From the NCBI GenBank assembly GCA_031259085.1, contig JAIRMA010000041.1, forward strand, positions 65,116 through 129,115: a stretch of DNA of 64,000 nt. The letters run 5' to 3'. The DNA comes from Christensenellaceae bacterium. Lineage in GTDB: Bacteria; Bacillota; Clostridia; Christensenellales; DTU072. How positions within the stretch are numbered: position 1 is the stretch's first letter; each line of letters begins with the position of its first letter. The position numbers were made by a program, and so were the translations under genes. This document shows positions 21,116-29,962 of this stretch, one piece after another. The notes under the pieces were generated by a model. The model was not told where the DNA came from and did not search any database. It worked only from the letters and a program-made list of their open reading frames with translations.

Positions 21116-24100
21116 ATGCCCGGGGATAAAGTTTTCGTACATTTACATAATCATACTCAATTCAGCCTGCTCGATGGAGCAGCAAATATTAAAGACCTAG
21201 TAAACAAGGCAGTCGAATCAGGGGCCAATGCCGTAGCAATGACAGATCATGGCAATGTTTATGGGGCAATTAAATTTTATAACGAATGCAAAAGTAGAAA
21301 TGTTAAACCGATTATAGGCTGTGAGTTTTATGTAGCAGAAGATATGTATGATCACTCAGGCGGTAATACTAGTGATGATGATGGGAAAAACAAACGTCAT
21401 CATCTCATATTAATTGCAAAGAACTATGAAGGATTTAAGAATTTATCACGACTTTCTTCACTCTCATTCATTGATGGGTTTTATTATAAGCCAAGGATCG
21501 ATCTGAAGCTTCTTAGTAAATATTCTAGCAACCTAATATGTTTAACGGCATGTATAGCGGGCGCTGTTCCACAGCTCTTATTAGCAAACAGATATGTCGA
21601 AGCTAAAGCGTATGCAATGCGTTTAAAAGATATGTTTGCTGAAGGTGACTTCTATATAGAAATGCAGGATCACGGACTCCTCGTAGAAAAAGAGCTAAAT
21701 TCATTACTGTTTCGAATGTCTCGGGATTTGAATGTTAAATGCGTTGCTACTAATGATATTCATTACATAAACCAATCAGATCATGAGATGCATCATGTTC
21801 TGCTGTGCATCAGAACCAATAAAAAAATTGATGAAAGTGACGGATTGAGATTTCCTAGCGATGGTTTTTATTATAAATCTTATGATGAAATGTATTCAGT
21901 ATTAGGGCAATACAATGATGGCGAAGCTTTAAAAACTACTCTTGAAATTGCAGATAAATGCAATGTCGAATTTAAATTCAAGGAATACAAAATACCTGAA
22001 TACCAGTGCCCTGGGAATATGCCCCCCGCCGATTTTCTAAGGGAACTCACATATAAAGGTTTAGTAAAAAGATACGGCACAATCACTGATGAAATAAGAG
22101 AACGTGCGGAAAGCGAATTAGAAGTTATTATAGGCATGGGCTTTAGTGAATATTATCTTATTGTATGGGATTTTATATTTTATGCTAAAAATAACGACAT
22201 ACCAGTGGGAGCTGGGAGGGGAAGTGGTGTTGGTAGTTTAATTGCTTATGCGATAGAGATTACCAATGTCGATCCTCTGAAATATGGATTGATTTTTGAG
22301 CGATTCCTTAACTGGAATCGCACTACAATGCCTGACTTCGACGTAGATTTTTGTTATAACAGAAGATCTGAAGTAATAGACTATGTGAAAAATAAATATG
22401 GTTCAGACAGAATAAGTCAAATCATCACATTCGGTAAATTAATGAGCAAAGCTGCATTAAAGGATGTGGCTCGCGTTTATCGCATTCCATATAATGATGT
22501 GACTGAAATGACTAAGGCCCTTAATACCATTAAACGGCAGACAGATAGTACTGGAAAAACAATCCCTATTACAATTGGCTCTGTGATTGATAAGAACTCC
22601 CCCTATGCGATACCTGCAATTATCGACAGATGTAATTCAGATGATCTATATAAGAAGGTTTTTGAAATTGCCAAACAAATAGAAGGCTTACCTAGAAACA
22701 CTTCTATTCATGCAGCAGGAGTAGTTATATACAAAGAGCCTGCCTTAGACATGATGCCATTAGCAAAAAATGGCGAGGATTTAACTACACAGTTTGATAT
22801 GAGTGAGGTCGAGAATCTCGGCCTTTTAAAGATGGATTTTTTGGCTCTTATAACCTTGACTGATGTTAAAATGTGTCATGATTATGTTCTTAAAACTACA
22901 GGCAAAGACATAGATTTTAACAAACTAGGATACGATGATCCAGCGGTATATTCATTTATAAGCACAGGTGAAACCGATGCTGTATTCCAACTTGAAAGTG
23001 GTGGAATGAAAAGGTTCATGACTCAACTTAAGCCAAAAAATTTAGAGGATATAATTGTTGGAATTTCATTATATAGGCCTGGTCCTATGGATGCAATTCC
23101 AGGATTCTTGAAAAATCGCGAAAACCCCAAAAGCATTAACTACAAACATGAATTATTGAAGCCAATTTTAGAGCTAACGTATGGAACAATAGTATATCAA
23201 GAACAAGCCATGATGATAACCCGTGTTCTTGCAGGTTATGACATGACTAGAGCTGATCATTTGAGGACTATAATATCCAAAAAGAAAACACAATTGATCC
23301 CTGAGGAGCGTAATGTTTTTATATACGGAAAACATTCTGACGGCGTAGATATCCCAGGGTGCGTAGGTAATAATGTACCTAAAGAAGTTGGAGCTAAGGT
23401 TTTTGACGAGATGGAAAGCTTTGCTTCATACGCGTTTAACAAATCCCATGCAGCAGCATACGCAGTTTTAAGCTATGAAACTGCCTACTTCAGATATTAT
23501 TATCCAACAGAGTTTATGACAGCTGTTTTGAACAATCGTATCGGCAAACCAGATGATACTAAAAAATATATGAATGTCATAAGAGCCATGAATATTCGCA
23601 TATTGCAGCCTGATATAAATAAATCAGGCACGTTCTTTTTGCCTAGTGGCAAAGACATCCGATACGGACTTGCTTGTATAAAAAATATAGGCGTTAAAGT
23701 TATGGATCAAATTGTTAATGAACGTGAAAAATCTGGCCCATACAAAGACTTTGTAGATTTCATTTCGCGCATATTGTTTACAAATATCAATACAAAAGGC
23801 CTTGAGAGCCTTATAAAAGGCGGTGCATTGGATTGTTTTGGCCAAACTAGGCGTTCATTAATTATGAACCTAGATGCTGCCACAAAATGTGCTAAAGAGC
23901 TGATAAAACAAGTTGCTTCGAATCAATTCAATTTGTTTGAATCAATTAACATTAAACCATCCCATTTTGATTTCAAATCGCAACCAGAATATCTTAACCG
24001 TGAAAAGTTTCTACTAGAAAAAGAAGTTTTAGGCATGTATATTAGCGGTCATCCTTTAGAGGGCCATGCAAAAGAGTTTGAATCTTTTTCTTTTAACACC

Positions 24101-24973
24101 TCAATGTTATCATCATCTAATTATGAGGATGATGATAATGGAAATGATGATAATCATGATGATGCTGAAAATATCAGTGTGCCTGTCGAGTCGCTTGTGA
24201 GCGATGGACAAAACGTATTATGTGGTGGATTAATCTCTAATGTAGCATTAAAACGAACAGGAGGTGGACAAGAATTTGCGGTTTTCGTCCTCGAGGACCT
24301 ACACGATAAGATTGAAGTGGTTGCCTTTTCATCTACGTTCGAAGCAAAAAAGCATTTATTAGTTAATGATACTCTTGTTCGAATTAGGGGCAGATTAAAC
24401 TACAAAGATGATTCTTGGAGAATAACAGCTCTTGACATTTCTCCATGGCATATAAGTGATAATTCTGAGGATACACTCAATGATTCTATAATATTAATTA
24501 ATAAAAACAATCTCGATCCAGATTCTATGAGCAAGATAAATACGCTTATTAATAATAATCCAGGAAATGTTGTTGTGCGATTTCAATATAGAGATCGCAT
24601 AGAAGACGTAATAAAGAGAATTTCTGCCCCAACCGATGTTGTCAAAGAAATATCAGAAATCATTGGAAGAGACAAAGTTAAAATATTAACTGCTAAAATG
24701 GGTGTTTCTATGATTCCAGATAGTGAGAGATTTAATTGGACTGAAAATTTAATTAAACAAATTTTGTATATTAATTGTACGGATAAAGTGAAAAATAACT
24801 TAGAAGATATAATAAATATATTGAAAAAAAGTCCTGGTGAAACCACTGTTAGATTGCAAATTAACGGTAAAATAAAAGAATTCAAAGAAAAAATTTCAAA
24901 TCCTGAAGACGTCTGTGAGGAATTACTCAGTCTCGTCGGCATTGGTAATGCAAAGCTCGTACCACTTCGCTAA
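21116..24973 (+). CDS. dnaE: DNA polymerase III alpha subunit
   Basis: 1285 aa; PHP motif HLHNHTQFSLLDGA; PVGAGRGSGVGSLIAYAIEIT; TMPDFDVDFCYNRR. Confidence 0.98.
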   Translation: MPGDKVFVHLHNHTQFSLLDGAANIKDLVNKAVESGANAVAMTDHGNVYGAIKFYNECKSRNVKPIIGCEFYVAEDMYDHSGGNTSDDDGKNKRHHLILIAKNYEGFKNLSRLSSLSFIDGFYYKPRIDLKLLSKYSSNLICLTACIAGAVPQLLLANRYVEAKAYAMRLKDMFAEGDFYIEMQDHGLLVEKELNSLLFRMSRDLNVKCVATNDIHYINQSDHEMHHVLLCIRTNKKIDESDGLRFPSDGFYYKSYDEMYSVLGQYNDGEALKTTLEIADKCNVEFKFKEYKIPEYQCPGNMPPADFLRELTYKGLVKRYGTITDEIRERAESELEVIIGMGFSEYYLIVWDFIFYAKNNDIPVGAGRGSGVGSLIAYAIEITNVDPLKYGLIFERFLNWNRTTMPDFDVDFCYNRRSEVIDYVKNKYGSDRISQIITFGKLMSKAALKDVARVYRIPYNDVTEMTKALNTIKRQTDSTGKTIPITIGSVIDKNSPYAIPAIIDRCNSDDLYKKVFEIAKQIEGLPRNTSIHAAGVVIYKEPALDMMPLAKNGEDLTTQFDMSEVENLGLLKMDFLALITLTDVKMCHDYVLKTTGKDIDFNKLGYDDPAVYSFISTGETDAVFQLESGGMKRFMTQLKPKNLEDIIVGISLYRPGPMDAIPGFLKNRENPKSINYKHELLKPILELTYGTIVYQEQAMMITRVLAGYDMTRADHLRTIISKKKTQLIPEERNVFIYGKHSDGVDIPGCVGNNVPKEVGAKVFDEMESFASYAFNKSHAAAYAVLSYETAYFRYYYPTEFMTAVLNNRIGKPDDTKKYMNVIRAMNIRILQPDINKSGTFFLPSGKDIRYGLACIKNIGVKVMDQIVNEREKSGPYKDFVDFISRILFTNINTKGLESLIKGGALDCFGQTRRSLIMNLDAATKCAKELIKQVASNQFNLFESINIKPSHFDFKSQPEYLNREKFLLEKEVLGMYISGHPLEGHAKEFESFSFNTSMLSSSNYEDDDNGNDDNHDDAENISVPVESLVSDGQNVLCGGLISNVALKRTGGGQEFAVFVLEDLHDKIEVVAFSSTFEAKKHLLVNDTLVRIRGRLNYKDDSWRITALDISPWHISDNSEDTLNDSIILINKNNLDPDSMSKINTLINNNPGNVVVRFQYRDRIEDVIKRISAPTDVVKEISEIIGRDKVKILTAKMGVSMIPDSERFNWTENLIKQILYINCTDKVKNNLEDIINILKKSPGETTVRLQINGKIKEFKEKISNPEDVCEELLSLVGIGNAKLVPLR

Positions 24974-25028
24974 CTGCTGTGTGAATAAGACACTTTATGC
25001 AGTAATAACTCATTAAACCAAAGATTTA

Positions 25029-25049
25029 TAATGTAAAGGGTATTTCGGA
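25029..25049 (+). repeat. Left terminal inverted repeat of the island
   Basis: 20/21 identity to the right repeat in inverted orientation. Confidence 0.75.
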
Positions 25050-25139
25050 TAGAGATACTACTACATTACGCGCAACCGACCTGTTTGCAGACATTTCCGC
25101 TTGCGCGGCGCGGTTTGAAACCGCAGAAAGGACACGCCT

Positions 25140-25412
25140 ATGGAACTAACCTACACCCAGCGAGGGGATTACTTAATCCCCAACCTCATTCTCAGCGACC
25201 CGCCTGACGCACCACCGCTCGGACGGTACGGTATGTTGCACATATCGTACCTGCGGGAACACAGACCGATTCTGTACAGCCAACTCCTACTATCGGAGAA
25301 ATTGTACCCGCTGTGCAGAGAGATTGACGAAGCGGCGGCTAACCGTCTGCGGACGATACCCAACCGCGAGCAAGCGCACGAGGTTATTCACGCGGAACTG
25401 GTCTACAATTAA
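25140..25412 (+). CDS. TnpV-like transposon-encoded protein, apparently internally shortened
   Basis: MELTYTQRGDYLIPNLILSD...YGMLHISYLREHRPILYSQLLLSEKLYPLCREIDEAA...; the middle portion expected before the terminal AE.I..ELVY is missing. Confidence 0.7.
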   Translation: MELTYTQRGDYLIPNLILSDPPDAPPLGRYGMLHISYLREHRPILYSQLLLSEKLYPLCREIDEAAANRLRTIPNREQAHEVIHAELVYN

Positions 25413-25433
25413 GACTATAACGCAAAATCGCGA

Positions 25434-25466
25434 ATGAGTAAAGCCCAAAACCGGGGCTTTACTCAT
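25434..25466. terminator. 13-bp perfect-stem hairpin between TnpV and the rhuM 3' end, possible bidirectional terminator
   Basis: ATGAGTAAAGCCC-AAAACCG-GGGCTTTACTCAT. Confidence 0.6.
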
Positions 25467-25655
25467 TTCGATTGCAATAAGCTCAACTCTGTGCTCATTG
25501 AGGAGCGCGCAATTTTGCGCTCAATGGCGTCCTCAAAATCGAGGACACATCAATCCGCTTTTGGCTCGACCTCTCCCATCAGCGCGTCCACGGCGTTTTG
25601 TTGTTCAGCAAGCCACGTCGCAAAGTCGGAGAACGACAATTCTCCGCTCTTGACA

Positions 25656-26519
25656 TCAGCCTTTCGTTTTACCGCTTCTTTGCGATATTTTTTGAACTTC
25701 GAGCCAGTCGCGCATATACATTGGCTCCTGCGTTTCGGCTTTCAGTTCCGCCATATCGAAAAAGGCGTTCACCATACGCCGCAGAGCAAACAATTCTTTT
25801 TCCGTCATATAATTCTTTGCAACCGTCACCTCGCTTTTCACAGGGCGTTTGCCTTTGAACACTGTCAAACCCATAAAGGGTAGTTCGGCGTTCGCCCTGT
25901 TGAAGATTATCTCGCTCGCCGTGTGTCCGCTGACGGCGTAGTGCAGTTTGTTCTGCACGATTTTGAAAAATTCAAGCGTCTCCGGCATCGTGGCGTTGTA
26001 GTCAAGGCTTGTGGCGTAAAGGTCGAGAATTTGGCGGTACATCACCTTTTCGCTTGCCCGAATGTCGCGGATACGTTCAAGCAGCTCTTTCCAGTAAACG
26101 CCGCCCATATTTTTCAGAACTTCGTCGTTCATTGAGAAGCCTTTTTGGAGGTACTCGTGTAGAATCTGCGTTGCCCATTGCCTGAACTGTGTACCGCGCG
26201 GCGATTTAACACGATAGCCGACCGCGAGAACCATATCCAGCGAATAGTGCATCACGTTGTGTTCTTGCGTTTTCCCTTCTATCGCGCCGTGCTGAGTGGC
26301 TATTGCAAAATTTGCAACAACCACTTTTTCGTCAAGTTCGCCGTCACGCAAAATGTTGTTTATGTGTCGGTTGATTACAGATTTATCCCGCCCAAACAAC
26401 TCCGCTATCTGTATTTGCGAAAGCCACAGCGTCTCGCCCTGCATACGCACGCCGATTTTGACCTTACCGTCTCCCGACTGGTAGATTATCATATCTGTAT
26501 CGTTAGATTTCATAGCCAA
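25656..26519 (-). CDS. RhuM family protein, C-terminus probably frameshifted
   Basis: GETLWLSQIQIAELFGRDKSVINRHINNI...GYRVKSPRGTQFRQWATQILHEYLQKGF; after YMRDW another frame stays open as GSKFKKYRKEAVKRKADVKSGELSFSDFATWLAEQQNAVDALMGEVEPKAD*. Confidence 0.85.
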   Translation of the reverse strand: MAMKSNDTDMIIYQSGDGKVKIGVRMQGETLWLSQIQIAELFGRDKSVINRHINNILRDGELDEKVVVANFAIATQHGAIEGKTQEHNVMHYSLDMVLAVGYRVKSPRGTQFRQWATQILHEYLQKGFSMNDEVLKNMGGVYWKELLERIRDIRASEKVMYRQILDLYATSLDYNATMPETLEFFKIVQNKLHYAVSGHTASEIIFNRANAELPFMGLTVFKGKRPVKSEVTVAKNYMTEKELFALRRMVNAFFDMAELKAETQEPMYMRDWLEVQKISQRSGKTKG

Positions 26520-28010
26520 TCGCCCCCAGTCTGCGCCGTATTTCGTCCTCTAACTCGTGGGATTGTTTCCACAACTCGGAGATTTCGCCTGTCAACCGCG
26601 TCATCTTTTCCTCAAACGGTTCGCCGTCGTCCTCCTGTTCCTCTATACCGACGTAACGCCCCGGTGTGAGGATATAGTCTTGCTTCGCTATCTCGGCGGT
26701 CGTCGCTGCAGCGCAAAATCCTTTTTCATCTTCAACGCGCCCCTCGTCAAAAGCCGTGAATGTGTCGGCGATTTTTAGTATGTCCGCTTCGGACAACTCA
26801 CGCAGACGGCGCGTTTTCATCTCGCCCATTTTCCGCGCGTCCACGAATAGAGTCTTGCCTTTCTGCGGTTTGTTGCGGTTGAGAAACCATAGCGTCGCGG
26901 GTATCTGAACGCCGTAAAACAGTTGCGACGGCAGGGCGACAATGCCCCAAACAAGGTCGTCCTCGACTATCTTTTTGCGGATTTCACCCTCGCCGCTCGT
27001 GTTGCTTGACAGCGAACCGTTGGCGAGAACCAGCCCGAGTTTGCCGTTCGGCGACAGGTGATGAATCATATGCTGAATCCACCCGTAGTTGGCGTTGCCG
27101 TTCGGCGGCGTTCCGTACTTCCAGCGCGGGTCATCCGCAAGGCGGTCAACACCCCAATTAGAGAGGTTGAACGGCGGATTAGCCAGTATGTAATCCGCTT
27201 TCAGCGTCTTGTGCAGGTCATTATGGAACGAGTCCTCGTTGAACTCGCCTATATCCGCTTCGATGCCGCGAATGGCGAGGTTCATCAGGCAGAGCTTGCG
27301 CGTGGTCGGGTTGCTCTCCTGTCCGTAAATGCTGATGTTCTTGCGGTTCCCTGCGTGGCTGTCGATAAACTTCGTTGACTGCACGAACATACCGCCTGAA
27401 CCGCAGCAGGGGTCGTACGCGCGCCCGCTATATGGTTTCAGCACTTCAACAAGCGTTCGGACGATACAGGACGGCGTGTAGAACTCGCCCGCCTTTTTGC
27501 CCTCCTGTGAGGCAAACTGCGACAGGCAGTATTCATACGTTCTGCCGAGAATATCCTTGTTGTCGCCGTGTTCAATCATCTGAATGTTGGTGAACAGGTC
27601 AACGACTTCGCCCAAACGCCGCTTGTCCAGTTCAGGGCGAGCGTAGTTCTTCGGCAAAATGTCTTTCAGCCGTTTGTTTTCCTTTTCGATTGCCCGCATA
27701 GCGTCGTCAATGGTCGAGCCGATTTCCGGATTGTGCGCGGCTTCGGAAATAACGCCCCACCGAGCGGACGGCGGCACAAAGAACACGCTTTGCGCGGTAT
27801 ATTCGTCGCGGTCTTCCTCGAATCCGTCGCCTCCGCGAGCAGAGCCTGATAGCGTTCATCGAACGTGTCCGAGATGTATTTAAGAAATATCAGTCCGAGG
27901 ACGACGTGCTTGTATTCGCTCGCGTCCATATTGCCGCGCAGAATGTCGGCGGCCGCCCATATCTTTTCCTCGAAGCCGATGTTGGCGGTGTTTGTGTTAG
28001 TTGTAGCCAA
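26503..28010 (-). pseudogene. hsdM: Type I restriction-modification methyltransferase subunit HsdM with a single-nucleotide frameshift
   Basis: N-terminal frame 28010-~27832 ([50 protein letters not shown]), C-terminal ORF 26503-27786 (YDPCCGSGGMFVQ, ILANPPFN); GAGGCGAC at ~27830 where GAGGGCGAC would restore [24 protein letters not shown]. Confidence 0.9.
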
Positions 28011-28049
28011 TTAGTTTTCCTCCCGCTCGTTATGACGTACTTTCCATAA

Positions 28050-28286
28050 TTACTCTTTTGGTTTGCGTCCGGGCTTGAACTCGCCCGTGCGAGTCGGCTT
28101 CTTTGCGTCTGCCGGGATAGCCCAAGTGTTGCCGAACTTCACCGCACCGTCAATTCTGCCGGACTGGCAAAGTGCTTCAACTTGCCTGATTGATACGTTC
28201 CATTGCTCTGCCAAAACCTCCGCTTTGATATATCCATTCAATCCATCCAATGGAATTCCTCCTTTCAGCAAGGCGCATATGTGCAA
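28050..28286 (-). CDS. Small helix-turn-helix DNA-binding protein upstream of hsdM
   Basis: YIKAEVLAEQWNVSIRQVEALCQSGRIDGAVKFGNTWAIPADAKKPTR. Confidence 0.75.
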   Translation of the reverse strand: MHICALLKGGIPLDGLNGYIKAEVLAEQWNVSIRQVEALCQSGRIDGAVKFGNTWAIPADAKKPTRTGEFKPGRKPKE

Positions 28287-28390
28287 ACAAAACCATTATA
28301 ATTATACGAATACTCGCAGAATGTCAATAGGCAAATCAAAAAAGTTTCCCAAGCTCTAAAAATCGAGTTCGAGAAGTTTTTTACTAAATC

Positions 28391-28411
28391 TCCGAAATAC
28401 CCTTGACATTA
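28391..28411 (-). repeat. Right terminal inverted repeat of the island
   Basis: TCCGAAATACCCTTGACATTA; 20/21 to the left repeat in inverted orientation. Confidence 0.75.
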
Positions 28412-28886
28412 CAGTCCTAAGCAACGTTATTTGTTATTAGGTGAATACTTTTACCATCTCATATAAATATACATTTTCACTTGTTATGAATGCCATCAAA
28501 CCACTCTACGGTTATGGTTTTTGTGTAAAATTGTGCATCTTTGTTTGCGTGAATATTACAAATTTCCAATTCATGCTTTTCAATAGATGATTCTTTAATG
28601 CTTTGGCTTCTATATATAATACTGTTGTACTTCTATTTGCAATTAATTTATACCCACCATTAAATGTCAGTATTAATAATTGTGCCAGCATACACTCCTT
28701 TAATTGTGTTCATTGTCAAAAGCACTAAATCCACTATTTAAAAACCAACAAATAAGAGTAAATGTATAAAAACAAAAATGATTTAGCCTAATGTTTTCAT
28801 CATATTATGGCCCTTCTCATTTGATGGATATATTATAATCTATGATTTTAGAAAATTCAAGACTTAATGCAAACTTGATTGAGATT

Positions 28887-29858
28887 TTATGGATAACTAA
28901 TATCAATAATGCATGACGATGATTCAATTAAATCGCCAATATACGATGTCACTCTCTCACCATTCCAGATTTGGTCTGTTATTTTAATATTCGTTGCAAA
29001 TATATCTGTATACAACTCAAGTTGCTCTAACTTATCCTTTTTAGATGTAGCACTAATAATTACAGAACGTACACTCGTTATATTTTCCCAATCAAATATC
29101 AAATCTTCTCCTCGCCCAGAGGCATTTTCGTTGTCTCTGTACGCCTGATAATCGTCATTTGAATTGGTTTTAATTGAATAATTGGTGTGTGATGAAATAA
29201 CAGATCCAAACCAATTTACGCGATTCGCAGAAAATACTGATCGGCCAGATGTTTTCGTGTATTCAATCAATGTATTTAGTATTCCATTTTTTACATAAGG
29301 TTCAGAGACTTGCACTCCTAATCCAATATCTATTTCATAATCAGCTGTAGGTACGCCCTCATAGATAACAACATCTCCATCAGCAACTCTAACTCTATCA
29401 ACAGTAGAATCATACTCTAGAACAAACGGCTCTTTATAAATATTTTCTTTAAATGCATCATCATTAAATAGCGGCATTCCATTATCGTCTAGCTTGCTAC
29501 TGACTCTCCTAAAACTGAATTCAAACGCATCCCTATTTTGAGTGTACGAAATCTCTATAGTCGTTCTCTCCATCTTGTTGTTTTCAGGTACGTCAAAATT
29601 GCTTGGCATTTTCTTGTTTTCTGCATCAAAATTAGCTAGCTTTTCACTTTCTATAGTGAACTTTAACGAATATGTAGATTCGCTTAAGAGCTTGTCAAAG
29701 ACCGTTTGTTGGTGATCGCTTACTTTTTCGAGCTGTTCCTCTAAATCTTTATAGAAATCCGCATCTGATTTCCCAGATTCACAACCTGTCAATAATATAA
29801 CCAAACTAATGATTACAGATAGAAACATAACTGCTAGCCTTATTATAGTCTTTTTCAT
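28887..29858 (-). CDS. Lipoprotein of unknown function
   Basis: N-terminal signal with LLTGC lipobox; 323 aa. Confidence 0.7.
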   Translation of the reverse strand: MKKTIIRLAVMFLSVIISLVILLTGCESGKSDADFYKDLEEQLEKVSDHQQTVFDKLLSESTYSLKFTIESEKLANFDAENKKMPSNFDVPENNKMERTTIEISYTQNRDAFEFSFRRVSSKLDDNGMPLFNDDAFKENIYKEPFVLEYDSTVDRVRVADGDVVIYEGVPTADYEIDIGLGVQVSEPYVKNGILNTLIEYTKTSGRSVFSANRVNWFGSVISSHTNYSIKTNSNDDYQAYRDNENASGRGEDLIFDWENITSVRSVIISATSKKDKLEQLELYTDIFATNIKITDQIWNGERVTSYIGDLIESSSCIIDISYP

Positions 29859-29962
29859 ATTTGTTCATAAAAGAATCTTATCAACAGACTCTCAATCTCC
29901 TATAAATTTATTATTAGAATGTTTGGTTAATAATTACCAAAAGTCATGAACTCAACTTAAAA

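Larger units (their letters stand above)
25029..28411. mobile_element. GC-richer island bounded by near-perfect terminal inverted repeats, carrying a TnpV-like gene and a broken RM/RhuM cluster
   Basis: TAATGTAAAGGGTATTTCGGA (25029-25049) versus the reverse complement of 28391-28411, TAATGTCAAGGGTATTTCGGA; base composition changes inside. Confidence 0.65.

Noticed and set aside
25009-28431. Target-site duplication flanking the island
   Set aside because: Compared the bases directly outside both inverted repeats (..AAAGATTTA and CAGTCCTAAG..); no convincing direct repeat
28430-28880. Possible pseudogene between island 2 and the lipoprotein
   Set aside because: Fragments such as QFYTKTITVEWFDGIHNK are readable on the minus strand, but I could not tie them to a family
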